Shown here: one piece after another, positions 1-8,970 of the stretch | Layout: every line of letters starts with the position of its first letter | Numbering within the stretch: position 1 is the stretch's first letter | Assembly: GCF_000257645.1 (NCBI RefSeq) | Contig: NZ_AJHJ01000004.1 | Location: 186,001-250,000, forward strand | DNA from: Serratia sp. M24T3 | GTDB taxonomy: Bacteria > Pseudomonadota > Gammaproteobacteria > Enterobacterales > Enterobacteriaceae | Direction: 5' to 3' | DNA: 64,000 bases | Notes under the pieces: generated by a model | Told to the model about the DNA's origin: nothing | What the model saw: only the letters and a program-made list of their open reading frames with translations | Database searches by the model: none | Translations under genes and position numbers: made by a program

Positions 1-2
1 AG

Positions 3-176
3 CAGAGAAATCTGCTGTTCGCCGTGGTGGAGATTGAATCGCAGGAGCGCTGGGACGCAGTGGCAAAAACCGCGGTTTGCCAGCGCTGGTGGCAGTCAAT
101 GTCGGCGCTGATGCCATCCAATGCGGACAATAGCCCGGTGAGCCAAGAACTGAAAAGCGTGTTCTATCTGCAATAG
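3..176 (+). CDS. rhaM: L-rhamnose mutarotase RhaM, C-terminal part (5' end outside window)
   Basis: Partial gene entering from the left edge; frame 3 is open to a TAG at 174-176. The 57 visible residues (starting [13 protein letters not shown], then [12 protein letters not shown] and [14 protein letters not shown]) match the C-terminal half of RhaM, a protein of about 104 residues that interconverts the alpha and beta anomers of L-rhamnose in the cytoplasm. The WW pair and the DNSPVS segment are family hallmarks. RhaM usually follows rhaBAD, so the rhamnose catabolic operon probably lies to the left of the window. It is convergent with yhgN. Identification is from remembered family sequence. 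Confidence 0.9.
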   Translation, partial: QRNLLFAVVEIESQERWDAVAKTAVCQRWWQSMSALMPSNADNSPVSQELKSVFYLQ

Positions 177-201
177 GATGGCGAAGCAGCAAGCTCAAAC
201 C

Positions 202-296
202 CTAAATCTTCAAATATGCTCTCACGCCATCAAGGAACATCTGGGTTGAGAGCATCACCAGCACCAATCCCATCAAACGCTCCAGCGCATCGACGC
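202..296 (-). pseudogene. Displaced 3' end of yhgN (copy 1 of a 95-bp direct repeat)
   Basis: Bases 202-296 are identical to bases 953-1047, the last 31 codons plus stop of yhgN. With one mismatch (position 201 against 952) the match extends left to 197/948. This copy has no start and is only a gene end; its stop codon is the complement of the CTA at 202-204. It lies 25 bp beyond the rhaM stop, where the original yhgN end would be expected. The offset between copies is 751 bp, and the 656 bp between them hold a toxin-antitoxin locus. Confidence 0.92.
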
Positions 297-338
297 TTTG
301 AAATTAACGTTGTACAAAATTTGACTGTCATTATATTG

Positions 339-365
339 ACTACGCTCTATAATATAGACTGTAGT
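339..365. promoter_or_regulatory. Promoter and candidate operator of the toxin-antitoxin locus
   Basis: A perfect -10 box TATAAT at 348-353 lies inside an inverted repeat: ACTAC (339-343) pairs with GTAGT (361-365), around the central palindrome CTATAATATAG (347-357). TTGACT hexamers occur at 321-326 and 336-341, but neither has ideal spacing to this -10. Dyads overlapping the promoter are typical operators for autorepression by XRE-type antitoxins, so binding by the product of 559-858 is inferred. Confidence 0.5.
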
Positions 366-411
366 TGATAAGTGAGGCTACGGACGTTTCTCTCATAAAG
401 GACTAACACGG

Positions 412-556
412 ATGTGGGAAGTTGAAACGTAATGCGGTTGTTTTTTGTTCTGGGGATAAAAAAGGTGCAAACGAGCAGAAGTTTTATACAGAGATGATTC
501 GAACCGCAGACGCTGAATTTGATCGTCATCTGAAAAAATTGAATTTGGAGAAGTAA
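412..556 (+). pseudogene. RelE/HigB-type (phage Gp49-like) toxin gene with large internal deletion
   Basis: An ATG at 412 opens MWEVET, the usual N-terminus of this toxin family, and then hits TAA at 430-432. From about 428, in the next frame, the family C-terminus resumes (RNAVVFCSGDKKG, then EQKFYTEMIRTADAEFDRHLKKLN) and ends at TAA 554-556. Intact members are about 110-120 residues, so roughly 65-70 codons are missing and the two parts are out of frame. No functional toxin can be made from this locus. The stop is 2 bp before the antitoxin start, the normal toxin-antitoxin operon spacing. The family assignment rests on these conserved motifs. Confidence 0.8.
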
Positions 557-558
557 CT

Positions 559-858
559 ATGGCGACATTAAAAGAACTTATGGCCCAGCGTACACCTGAA
601 AGTCAGGAACGTATCAAAGCTATGGCGAATGAAATGCGTCTTGAAACTCGGCTCTATGAACTGCGTGAACAGCTGAATTTGTCTCAGAAAGAAGTCGCTG
701 AGGCAATGGGCATCAAGCAGCCCTCTGTGGTGGCTATTGAACAGCGCGGAAGTGAGATGAAAATTGACACTTTGAGGCGTTATGTCGAGGCATTGGGCGG
801 AAAACTTAGCATCGACGTTGAGCTGCCGGGTGGAAAACATTTTGGTTTTACGGTTTAA
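559..858 (+). CDS. XRE-family antitoxin (HigA-like), partner toxin broken
   Basis: The product has 99 residues with a helix-turn-helix at about residues 35-70 (LREQLNLSQKEVAEAMGIKQ, then PSVVAIEQRG and IDTLRRYVEALGG), the Cro/CI-type fold of HigA antitoxins. A GGAG sits just upstream inside the toxin remnant. The family binds and neutralises a RelE-type mRNA interferase and represses its own promoter. Here the toxin gene is deleted internally, so the protein is an orphan. It could still act as a repressor or protect against related toxins encoded elsewhere. The locus sits between two copies of the yhgN 3' end, which points to acquisition as a cassette. Confidence 0.88.
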   Translation: MATLKELMAQRTPESQERIKAMANEMRLETRLYELREQLNLSQKEVAEAMGIKQPSVVAIEQRGSEMKIDTLRRYVEALGGKLSIDVELPGGKHFGFTV

Positions 859-924
859 ATCACCGATAACTTTTTTAAATCCTCGTTTTAATAAATTTTC
901 ATTCTACAGGTTTAAAAACTGGTT

Positions 925-946
925 GCTCCCCATGGCTGCGGGGAGC
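925..946. terminator. Hairpin between antitoxin and yhgN
   Basis: GCTCCCC (925-931) and GGGGAGC (940-946) form a 7-bp GC-rich stem with an 8-nt loop. Neither side has a clean T tract: four A on the right and a short T-rich stretch further left on the minus strand. It lies between the convergent antitoxin and yhgN genes, so a shared terminator is likely but not certain. The stem is absent from the left copy of the repeat. Confidence 0.45.
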
Positions 947-952
947 AAAACT

Positions 953-1047
953 CTAAATCTTCAAATATGCTCTCACGCCATCAAGGAACATCTGGGTTGA
1001 GAGCATCACCAGCACCAATCCCATCAAACGCTCCAGCGCATCGACGC
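953..1047. repeat. 95-bp perfect direct repeat, copy 2 (3' end of intact yhgN)
   Basis: Identical over 95 of 95 bases to 202-296. The left edge coincides with the yhgN stop codon. The copies are in the same orientation and flank the toxin-antitoxin cassette, so recombination between them could excise a 751-bp circle. Confidence 0.95.
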
Positions 1048-1546
1048 CGCGATCGCCCAACAGCCGCAGAAACACGTTCGACAGCAGTAAAATACACATC
1101 GACAGACCCCAGGCAATTAACAGCGCCAGCGTCAGGTGGCCGATTTGATTTGGATACTGATGCGACAGCAGCATCAACGAAGCCAGTATCGATGGGCCAG
1201 CGACCAGCGGGATAGCCAGCGGTACTAAAAACGGCTCTTCACCCGCCGGTAAGCCGCTGCTGTTATTGTCGTGCGAAGGAAAAATCATCTTGATGGCAAT
1301 CAGGAACAGGATGATCCCGCCGGAAATTGACACCGTTTCAGTCCGCAGATTCAGGAATGACAAGATCTTCTCACCGGCAAACAGAAAGATCAGCATCAGC
1401 AGCAGGGCGATCAGCATCTCGCGGATCAACACTACGCGACGGCGTTTCGGATCCAGATGCTTAAGCACTGACATAAAGATCGGCAGGTTGCCCAGCGGAT
1501 CCATAATCAAAAATAATAAAACTGTTGCCGAGATCATTTCAGTCAT
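953..1546 (-). CDS. yhgN: MarC-family inner-membrane protein YhgN
   Basis: The product has 197 residues, the same length as E. coli YhgN, with about six hydrophobic segments and the MarC-family opening SATVLLFLIMDPLGNLPIF. The family is of uncertain biochemical function (an NAAT/MarC integral membrane family, once proposed to be transporters). I chose the ATG at 1546 (MTEMIS) rather than the upstream ATG at 1612 because AAGGAA lies 9 bases before it and it matches the E. coli N-terminus. The last 31 codons lie within the 95-bp direct repeat, and the gene is complete. Confidence 0.9.
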   Translation of the reverse strand: MTEMISATVLLFLIMDPLGNLPIFMSVLKHLDPKRRRVVLIREMLIALLLMLIFLFAGEKILSFLNLRTETVSISGGIILFLIAIKMIFPSHDNNSSGLPAGEEPFLVPLAIPLVAGPSILASLMLLSHQYPNQIGHLTLALLIAWGLSMCILLLSNVFLRLLGDRGVDALERLMGLVLVMLSTQMFLDGVRAYLKI

Positions 1547-1906
1547 TTCAACGCGTTCCTTAGCCTGCATCTTTGAAGTTATAGCGGTGTTAGCTGCAAT
1601 TGCCCACAGCAATCACCGGCTTGTTGTTATGAAATATAAAAAATCCCCTCTCAATCGACTCGCCATCTGCCTGGCTCAACCCCTGATGACTTTGGCTATA
1701 ATTTAGAGAATATAAGCAATGCTGCTAACAAAGCGTCTGGTATCGATTAAATTCACTTGCCACTTACTGTACATTTTGTAAGGTATACACTCGCGCGCTA
1801 ACAGGGCAACAAGCCGCACTGTCACCCGTTTCGAGGGGTGATTTGTGCCAAAACGGTGCAAACGCGCAATCAATGCAGTTATCACCCTCAGGGCAGGACA
1901 GTTATT
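1547..1906. promoter_or_regulatory. Divergent intergenic region yhgN/asd
   Basis: This 360-bp gap must hold the promoters for yhgN (minus) and asd (plus). A good -10 sequence TATAAT lies at 1697-1702, and a TATACA at 1784-1789, both in the asd direction. I could not pair either with a convincing -35. asd is repressed by lysine availability in E. coli, but I recognise no riboswitch or leader peptide here. Confidence 0.35.
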
Positions 1907-3010
1907 ATGAAAAATGTAGGTTTCGTCGGCTGGCGCGGTATGGTCGGTTCTGTGCTCATGCAACGCATGACAGAAGAGCGCGATTTTGACGCCATTCGTC
2001 CGGTATTCTTCTCCACTTCGCAGCACGGCCAGGCTTCGCCAGTATTTGGCGGCCATCAGGGCACGCTGCAAGACGCCTTTGATATCGACGCGCTGAGTGC
2101 GCTGGATATTATCATTACCTGTCAGGGCGGGGATTATACCAATGAAATCTATCCAAAGCTGCGTGAAAGCGGCTGGCAGGGTTATTGGATCGACGCCGCT
2201 TCTTCTTTAAGAATGAAAGACGACGCGATCATTATTCTGGATCCGGTTAATAGCTCAGTGATCCATGAAGGTATTGATAAAGGCATCAAAACTTTTGTTG
2301 GCGGTAACTGTACCGTCAGTCTGATGCTGATGTCGCTGGGCGGCCTGTTTGCCAACGACCTGGTTGAGTGGGCATCGGTTGCTACCTATCAGGCGGCGTC
2401 CGGTGGTGGTGCGCGTCACATGCGCGAGCTGCTGACCCAAATGGGCATGCTGCATAACTCTGTCGCTCACGAGCTGCAAAATCCTGCTTCCGCTATTCTT
2501 GATATCGAGCGCAAGGTTACCGAACTGACTCGCAGCGGCACTCTGCCGACTGACAACTTCGGCGTGCCTTTGGCCGGTGGTCTTATCCCGTGGATCGATA
2601 AACAGCTGGAAAATGGCCAGACCAAAGAAGAGTGGAAAGGTCAGGCCGAGACCAATAAAATCCTGCGAACTTCCAGCGTGATCCCGGTTGACGGCCTGTG
2701 CGTGCGCATCGGCGCGCTGCGCTGCCACAGCCAGGCGTTTACTCTGAAACTGAAAAAAGACGTGTCTATCCCTGAAATCGAACAGATTTTGGCGACGCAC
2801 AACGACTGGGTCCGCGTTATTCCTAACGATCGTGAACTGTCGATGCGTGAGCTGACCCCGGCTGCCGTCACCGGTACGTTGAACACCCCGGTTGGCCGTC
2901 TGCGTAAGCTGAACATGGGCCCTGAATATCTGTCCGCTTTTACCGTGGGCGATCAGCTGTTATGGGGCGCTGCAGAACCACTGCGCCGCATGCTGCGTAT
3001 TCTGCTGTAA
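1907..3010 (+). CDS. asd: Aspartate-semialdehyde dehydrogenase Asd
   Basis: Reduces aspartyl-4-phosphate to aspartate semialdehyde with NADPH, the branch point to lysine, diaminopimelate, methionine and threonine. The product has 367 residues, identical in length to E. coli Asd. The N-terminal NADP-binding loop [13 protein letters not shown] and the catalytic cysteine segment [11 protein letters not shown] (about residue 135) are present. The ATG at 1907 is preferred over an in-frame ATG at 1838 because it gives the conserved MKNVGF start. It is followed by a strong terminator, so it is monocistronic. Confidence 0.97.
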   Translation: MKNVGFVGWRGMVGSVLMQRMTEERDFDAIRPVFFSTSQHGQASPVFGGHQGTLQDAFDIDALSALDIIITCQGGDYTNEIYPKLRESGWQGYWIDAASSLRMKDDAIIILDPVNSSVIHEGIDKGIKTFVGGNCTVSLMLMSLGGLFANDLVEWASVATYQAASGGGARHMRELLTQMGMLHNSVAHELQNPASAILDIERKVTELTRSGTLPTDNFGVPLAGGLIPWIDKQLENGQTKEEWKGQAETNKILRTSSVIPVDGLCVRIGALRCHSQAFTLKLKKDVSIPEIEQILATHNDWVRVIPNDRELSMRELTPAAVTGTLNTPVGRLRKLNMGPEYLSAFTVGDQLLWGAAEPLRRMLRILL

Positions 3011-3032
3011 TCCATCTTTGCACGTTATCTCA

Positions 3033-3058
3033 GGGATACCATTTGGTATCCCTTTTTT
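3033..3058 (+). terminator. Rho-independent terminator of asd
   Basis: A perfect 8-bp stem GGGATACC (3033-3040) / GGTATCCC (3045-3052) with loop ATTT, followed by six T (3053-3058), 22 bp after the asd stop. Confidence 0.95.
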
Positions 3059-3205
3059 ATTTTCTTTTTGCTGTGAAATTGGCTGTTTTATCACCGTTTT
3101 GTAGCGTGTTATCTTTTCTAAAAATTTCTTTTAATTCAGACCTTGCTCCTTGAAAGCTTTGGCTATGCTTAGTAAGGGCAGAATAAGATTTTGAGTATGG
3201 CATTT

Positions 3206-3236
3206 GTCTGTATTTTCAAAATTTGTGAATACAGAC
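3206..3236. repeat. 9-bp inverted repeat upstream of glgB
   Basis: GTCTGTATT (3206-3214) is the exact reverse complement of AATACAGAC (3228-3236), with a 13-nt AT-rich centre. It lies 175 bp before glgB in a 400-bp gap (3011-3410) that otherwise holds the asd terminator, AT-rich DNA and the glgB ribosome-binding site. It could be an operator or a small hairpin; no T tract follows. Function unknown. Confidence 0.4.
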
Positions 3237-3410
3237 GGATATTGTTGGCTGACTCTGCGCATAGTGAGGAGATGGGTATTCTTGAAGGATTAAATCTGGC
3301 AAATAGGCCATTTTCAGGATGAAAGCACGACGCTAAAGGAAAAAATGCTCGGGCCGAGACAATGTTGTTTATTGGAGTTTGTTGATTAATTGATCACAGG
3401 ATGAAACACC

Positions 3411-5597
3411 ATGCCAGTACTTCCCGATCAGCACGTCGTTAACCAAATTTTTTCCGGCCGCTATGCCGATCCCTTTTCACTGCTAGGGATGCACGAAGTG
3501 GCCGCAGGTTTGGAAGTGCGTGCTCTTTTACCGGATGCCGACCAGGTTTGGGTCATCGACCCGCAGAAACAGAGTCGGGTTGCGGAGCTGCGACGCTATG
3601 ACGAACGCGGCTTTTTTGTCGGCCTGATGCCGCGCCGCAAAAAATTTTTCCGCTACCAGCTTGAGGTCCGCTGGGGCGATGACACCTATATCATTGATGA
3701 TGCCTACCGCTTTGGCACGCTATTGCAGGATATGGATATCTGGCTGTTGGCGGAAGGCACGCACATGCGTCCCTATGAAAAGCTGGGCGCGCACCCTATG
3801 ACGCTGGATGGTGTCGAGGGCGTGAGTTTTGCCGTCTGGGCACCCAACGCCACGCGTATCTCCGTGGTTGGCGAGTTTAACTTCTGGGATGGACGCCGTC
3901 ATCCTATGCGTTTGCGTCGCGAAAATGGTATTTGGGAACTGTTTATCCCCGCCGCGCGCGAAGGCCAACTTTACAAGTTTGAAATTATCGACTGCTACGG
4001 GCACATGAGTCTGCGGGCTGATCCTTACGCCTTTGAGGCGCAGATGCGTCCGGAAACCGCCTCGCTGATACGAAAAATCCCCGACGTGGTCGAGTTCTCC
4101 CCACAGCGTAAAAAAGCCAACGCCTTTGACCAGCCGGTCTCGGTTTATGAAGTTCATCTCGGGTCCTGGCGTCGCCATACCGACGATAATTTCTGGCTAA
4201 GCTACGGCGAACTGGCCGAGCAGCTGGTGCAGTATGTTAAATGGATGGGCTTCACGCACATCGAGCTGATGCCGATCAACGAGCATCCTTTTGATGGCAG
4301 CTGGGGCTACCAACCGCTGGGCATGTATGCCCCAACACGGCGCTATGGTTCTCCCGTCGAGTTCAAGGCGTTTGTCGATGCGGCTCACGCGGCCGGGCTA
4401 AACGTGATCCTCGACTGGGTGCCGGGTCACTTTCCGAGTGATGCCTACGGGCTGGCGAAGTTTGACGGTACCGCGCTGTATGAATACGCCGATCCCCGCG
4501 AAGGATATCACCAGGACTGGAACACGCTAATTTACAACTATGGCCGTCATGAGGTTCGCAACTATCTGGCGGGTAATGGTTTTTACTGGATTGAGCGCTA
4601 TGGTATCGATGGCCTGCGGGTGGATGCAGTGGCGTCGATGATTTATCGCGATTACAGCCGCAAAGCCGGGGAATGGATCCCCAATTACTTTGGCGGTCGC
4701 GAAAACCTCGAGGCGATCTCCTTCCTGCGCTATACCAATCAGACCATTGGCCGTGAGCTGGGCGGCGCGGTTACGCTGGCCGAAGAATCTACCGATTATC
4801 CTGGCGTCACCATGCCGCCGGACGCCAACGGTCTTGGCTTCCATTACAAGTGGAACATGGGGTGGATGAACGACACGCTGCGCTATATGCAGCTCGATCC
4901 GGTTCACCGAAAATATCACCATAATCTTCTCACTTTCGGCGTACTTTATGCCTACAGCGAGAACTTTATGCTGCCGCTGTCTCACGATGAGGTGGTGCAT
5001 GGCAAAGGTTCGCTGATCGATAAAATGCCCGGCGACGCCTGGCAGAAATTTGCCAACCTGCGCGCATATTACGGTTTTATGTGGGCGCATCCGGGTAAGA
5101 AACTTTTATTTATGGGCTGTGAATTCGCACAGGGCCGAGAATGGAACTTTAACCAAAGTCTCGACTGGCATCTGCTCGATGACCAAAACGGCTGGCACGC
5201 CGGTGTGCAACATCTGGTGCGCGATCTCAACCACACCTATCGCGAGCAGTCTGCGCTGTATGAGCTGGACTTCAACCCGCGCGGCTTTGAATGGCTGGTG
5301 GTCGATGACCATGAAAATTCGATATTTGCCTTTGCCCGCCGCGATGATCAGGGCAACGAGATCATTGTTATCAGCAACTTCACGCCGGTTCCGCGCTATA
5401 ACTATCGGATTGGCGTCGGCCGCCCGGGGCGTTATCGCGAAGTGCTGAACACCGATGCCCATTACTATCACGGCAGCAACGTCGGTAACGTCGGCGAGGT
5501 CTACACTGATCCTTATCCGAGCCATCAGCGCGATCACTCTGTTTCGCTGGTTATCCCTCCTCTGGCAACCATTTATCTGCGCCGGGAGGATTGCTGA
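3411..5597 (+). CDS. glgB: 1,4-alpha-glucan branching enzyme GlgB
   Basis: Makes the alpha-1,6 branches of glycogen by transferring oligoglucan segments (GH13 family). 728 residues, the same as E. coli GlgB. N-terminal CBM48 modules cover about residues 1-220, then the barrel: SWGYQP, the nucleophile in [16 protein letters not shown] (about 405), the acid/base in [12 protein letters not shown] (about 458) and [12 protein letters not shown] (about 526). The C-terminal beta domain contains [15 protein letters not shown] precedes the ATG. First gene of the glgBXCAP operon; its TGA overlaps the glgX start. Confidence 0.98.
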   Translation: MPVLPDQHVVNQIFSGRYADPFSLLGMHEVAAGLEVRALLPDADQVWVIDPQKQSRVAELRRYDERGFFVGLMPRRKKFFRYQLEVRWGDDTYIIDDAYRFGTLLQDMDIWLLAEGTHMRPYEKLGAHPMTLDGVEGVSFAVWAPNATRISVVGEFNFWDGRRHPMRLRRENGIWELFIPAAREGQLYKFEIIDCYGHMSLRADPYAFEAQMRPETASLIRKIPDVVEFSPQRKKANAFDQPVSVYEVHLGSWRRHTDDNFWLSYGELAEQLVQYVKWMGFTHIELMPINEHPFDGSWGYQPLGMYAPTRRYGSPVEFKAFVDAAHAAGLNVILDWVPGHFPSDAYGLAKFDGTALYEYADPREGYHQDWNTLIYNYGRHEVRNYLAGNGFYWIERYGIDGLRVDAVASMIYRDYSRKAGEWIPNYFGGRENLEAISFLRYTNQTIGRELGGAVTLAEESTDYPGVTMPPDANGLGFHYKWNMGWMNDTLRYMQLDPVHRKYHHNLLTFGVLYAYSENFMLPLSHDEVVHGKGSLIDKMPGDAWQKFANLRAYYGFMWAHPGKKLLFMGCEFAQGREWNFNQSLDWHLLDDQNGWHAGVQHLVRDLNHTYREQSALYELDFNPRGFEWLVVDDHENSIFAFARRDDQGNEIIVISNFTPVPRYNYRIGVGRPGRYREVLNTDAHYYHGSNVGNVGEVYTDPYPSHQRDHSVSLVIPPLATIYLRREDC

Positions 5598-7585
5598 TGA
5601 ACTCTCTTCAGCCCGGCAAGCCCGCACCGTTTGGAGCGAGTTACGACGGAAATGGCATTAATTTTTGCCTGTTTTCTGCCGAGGCTGAAAAGATTGAGCT
5701 TTGCCTGTTTGACGAACAGGGCAACGAAAAACGCCTGCCGCTGCATGCCAGAAGTGGCAACCGCTGGCACGGCTATTTGCCGGGTGGAAAAGTGGGCCAG
5801 CGCTACGGCTATCGCGTTCACGGGCCGTTTAATCCCGCCACCGGCCATCGTTTTAATGCACACAAGCTGCTGATAGACCCCAGCGCGCACGCGTTGGAAG
5901 GCTCGCTGGTAGACGATCCTTGTCTCAATGGCGGCATTGATATCCTCGACACGCGCGACAGTGCCGATCTAGTGCCGAAATCGGTGGTTACCGCCGATAA
6001 ATTTGACTGGCATCGTGATGTCTCTCCGGCTGTTCCCTGGGGCAGAACCGTGATTTATGAGGCCCACGTGCGCGGTTTGACGCAGCTTCATCCCGAGATC
6101 CCCGAGGCGCTGCGTGGAACCTATGCCGCGCTGGGTCATCCGGTAATGCTGGCCTATTTTAAAAAGCTCGGCATAACTGCACTGGAACTGTTACCGGTAC
6201 AGCATCACGCCGATGAGCCAAGGCTACAGCGGTTAGGTTTGAGTAATTACTGGGGTTACAACGTGTTAGGCCCCTGTGCTTTGGAGCCGGATTACGCCAG
6301 CGGCCAAAACGGCGTCAGCGCGATAGATGAATTTAAAACCGCCATTATGGCGCTGCATCAGGCGGGCATTGAAGTGATTCTCGACGTGGTGTTTAACCAC
6401 AGCGCCGAGCTGGACGTGGGCGGGCCGACGGTCTCGTTACGCGGTCTCGACAATCGCGCCTGGTACTGGCTCAACGAAGACGGCAGCGACAACAATCTTA
6501 CCGGCTGTGGTAACGCGATGCGTTTGATTGACGAGGATATTATTGCCTGGACACTCGACAGCCTGCGTTACTGGGTCAAAAGCTTCCACATCGACGGTTT
6601 TCGTTTTGATCTCGGAACGTTACTGGGCCGCACGCCGGAATATTTGGTGGATTCACCGCTGTTCAGAGCGATCAAGGCCGATCCGCTGCTGAGCAACTGC
6701 AAGCTGATTGCCGAGCCGTGGGACATTGGTGCGGGCGGTTATCAGGTGGGTAATTTTCCCTATCCTTTCGCCGAGTGGAGCGATCGCTGGCGTGACGATA
6801 TCCGTAAATTCTGGCTGCACGGCACGCTGCCGCTGGGGCAGTTCGCGACTCGTTTTTCGGCCTCTGACGATCTGTTTGAACATGAGGGCCGTTTGCCTTA
6901 TTCAGCCATTAATATGCTGACCGCGCACGACGGATTTACGCTGCGTGATTTAGTAAGTTTTAACGAGAAGCACAATGAGAGCAACGGCGAGAACAACCGC
7001 GACGGCCACGATAACAACTACAGCCAGAACCACGGTGAAGAGGGCCTGAACGCCTCCGCTGCCGTTAGCCAGCAGCGGCGTTTGAGCCAAAGAGCACTGC
7101 TGGCAACGCTGCTGTTATCGCAGGGCACGCCGATGCTGCTGGCGGGTGACGAATTCGGTAATTCACAGCAAGGCAATAACAATGCCTATTGCCAGAATAA
7201 CGAAATCAGCTGGCTGGACTGGCAGAACGGCGACAGCGGGCTGACTGATTATGTGGCGGCACTGATCGCGTTACGCAAAAAAATTCCGGCACTGACGCGA
7301 GACAAATGGTGGCAGGGAACTTCTGAAGATGTGCATTGGCTAGACCGCTGGGGGCAGCCGATGACCACACCCGGCTGGGAACAAGGCGGGCAGCAATGTT
7401 TGCAAATTTTATTGTCCGACCGCTGGTTACTGGTGGTTAATTCATCACTGAATGACGTCGAAATGGCATTACCTGAAGGCCGCTGGCAGTGTGTTGCGCC
7501 CTTTGGCAATGAACAGCAAAACGTCAGGGAAGGCTCGTCTTGGCGGGCAACGGCAAAAACACTCTGCGTATTGATCCAAGGTTAG
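5597..7585 (+). CDS. glgX: Glycogen debranching enzyme GlgX
   Basis: GH13 isoamylase-type enzyme that hydrolyses alpha-1,6 branches of limit dextrins after phosphorylase trimming. 662 residues (E. coli 657). An N-terminal CBM48 ([12 protein letters not shown], about 7-110) precedes the barrel, with DVVFNHSAE, the nucleophile segment [20 protein letters not shown] and [10 protein letters not shown]. The start is the ATG overlapping the glgB stop (ATGA), with GGGAGGA 6 bases upstream; an in-frame TTG two codons earlier is unlikely. Translational coupling with glgB is expected. Confidence 0.97.
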   Translation: MNSLQPGKPAPFGASYDGNGINFCLFSAEAEKIELCLFDEQGNEKRLPLHARSGNRWHGYLPGGKVGQRYGYRVHGPFNPATGHRFNAHKLLIDPSAHALEGSLVDDPCLNGGIDILDTRDSADLVPKSVVTADKFDWHRDVSPAVPWGRTVIYEAHVRGLTQLHPEIPEALRGTYAALGHPVMLAYFKKLGITALELLPVQHHADEPRLQRLGLSNYWGYNVLGPCALEPDYASGQNGVSAIDEFKTAIMALHQAGIEVILDVVFNHSAELDVGGPTVSLRGLDNRAWYWLNEDGSDNNLTGCGNAMRLIDEDIIAWTLDSLRYWVKSFHIDGFRFDLGTLLGRTPEYLVDSPLFRAIKADPLLSNCKLIAEPWDIGAGGYQVGNFPYPFAEWSDRWRDDIRKFWLHGTLPLGQFATRFSASDDLFEHEGRLPYSAINMLTAHDGFTLRDLVSFNEKHNESNGENNRDGHDNNYSQNHGEEGLNASAAVSQQRRLSQRALLATLLLSQGTPMLLAGDEFGNSQQGNNNAYCQNNEISWLDWQNGDSGLTDYVAALIALRKKIPALTRDKWWQGTSEDVHWLDRWGQPMTTPGWEQGGQQCLQILLSDRWLLVVNSSLNDVEMALPEGRWQCVAPFGNEQQNVREGSSWRATAKTLCVLIQG

Positions 7586-7609
7586 CAGGGCATCAGAAAG
7601 GGTTCAGCT

Positions 7610-8887
7610 ATGGCTACATTAGAATTTAATGACCGCATGATGTTGGCGAGACAACTGCCTCTCAAATCGGTAGCGCTGATCCTGGCCGGTGGAAGGGGAT
7701 CGCGTCTAAAAGATCTCACGAACACCCGAGCCAAACCCGCAGTTCATTTTGGCGGCAAGTTTCGGATTATTGATTTTGCCCTGTCGAACTGCCTCAACTC
7801 GGGGATCCGCCGGATCGGCGTGATCACGCAGTATCAATCGCACACGCTGGTGCAGCATATTCAGCGCGGCTGGTCATTCCTAAACGAAGAAATGAATGAG
7901 TTTGTCGACCTGCTTCCGGCACAGCAACGCCAGATGACCGAGAACTGGTACAAAGGTACCGCTGATGCGGTTTATCAGAATCTGGATATTATTCGCCGCT
8001 ATAACGCCGAATACGTGGTTATCCTCGCCGGGGACCATATTTACAAGATGGATTACTCGCGCATGTTGATCGATCACGTCGAAAAAGGCGGCGAATGTAC
8101 CGTAGCCTGTCTCGAAGTTCCGCTGGAAGAGGCGAGCGAATTCGGCGTCATGGACGTGGCTGAAAATTACCAGATTAAGTCATTTCTCGAGAAACCCAAG
8201 AATCCGCCGTCGATTCCCGGCCAACCTGACAAGGCAATGGCCAGCATGGGGGTCTATATTTTTAATGCGGACTATTTATTCAGTTTACTGGAAGAGGATA
8301 TGGCCAGTGAAGAATCGAGCCATGATTTTGGTAAGGATCTGATCCCTAAAATTACTCGTCAGGGCGTTGCCTGGGCGCATCCTTTCCAGCTGTCCTGCGT
8401 AACCTCGAACAATGAATTACCGCCATATTGGCGCGACGTGGGCACGATAGACGCCTACTGGCGCGCCAATCTGGACCTGGCTTCGGTGACGCCGGAGCTG
8501 GACATGTACGACACCAATTGGCCAATTCGCACACATATGGAACCGCTGCCGCCTGCCAAATTTGTGCAAGACCGTTCGGGAAGTCATGGCATGACCATGA
8601 ACTCGCTGGTCTCGGGAGGCTGTATTGTTTCTGGATCGGTAGTTGTACATTCAGTGCTTTTTCCGCGCGTGCGCATTAATTCATTTTGCAATATCGACTC
8701 AAGCATCCTATTACCTGATGTTAACGTCGGCCGCTCCTGCCGTCTGCGTCGGTGTGTGATAGACAGAGCTTGCCATATCCCGGAAGGCATGGTGATTGGA
8801 GAGAATGCAGAGGAAGACAGCAAGCGTTTTTATCGGTCGGAAAGCGGGATCGTTCTAGTGACCCGCAGCATGCTGGCGAAATTATAG
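7610..8887 (+). CDS. glgC: Glucose-1-phosphate adenylyltransferase GlgC
   Basis: Makes ADP-glucose from ATP and glucose-1-phosphate, the committed and allosterically controlled step of glycogen synthesis. 425 residues (E. coli 431). The nucleotide-binding loop [14 protein letters not shown] (about 24-37), [11 protein letters not shown] with the activator-site lysine, [12 protein letters not shown] and the [13 protein letters not shown] metal site are visible. A C-terminal left-handed beta-helix region runs from about 295 ([19 protein letters not shown]). It lies 24 bp after glgX with an AAAGGG ribosome site. Confidence 0.97.
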   Translation: MATLEFNDRMMLARQLPLKSVALILAGGRGSRLKDLTNTRAKPAVHFGGKFRIIDFALSNCLNSGIRRIGVITQYQSHTLVQHIQRGWSFLNEEMNEFVDLLPAQQRQMTENWYKGTADAVYQNLDIIRRYNAEYVVILAGDHIYKMDYSRMLIDHVEKGGECTVACLEVPLEEASEFGVMDVAENYQIKSFLEKPKNPPSIPGQPDKAMASMGVYIFNADYLFSLLEEDMASEESSHDFGKDLIPKITRQGVAWAHPFQLSCVTSNNELPPYWRDVGTIDAYWRANLDLASVTPELDMYDTNWPIRTHMEPLPPAKFVQDRSGSHGMTMNSLVSGGCIVSGSVVVHSVLFPRVRINSFCNIDSSILLPDVNVGRSCRLRRCVIDRACHIPEGMVIGENAEEDSKRFYRSESGIVLVTRSMLAKL

Positions 8888-8970
8888 CGCTGGCGACAAG
8901 ATCGAATTATTCACTTATTTCAGTTCGCGCCAATCAACGAAGGTAGCGCGATGAAAATTCAGGAGCGAGA

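Noticed and set aside
1703-2071. 122-codon minus-strand frame over the asd start
   Set aside because: Overlaps the asd promoter and coding start; no family resemblance and start placed inside asd.
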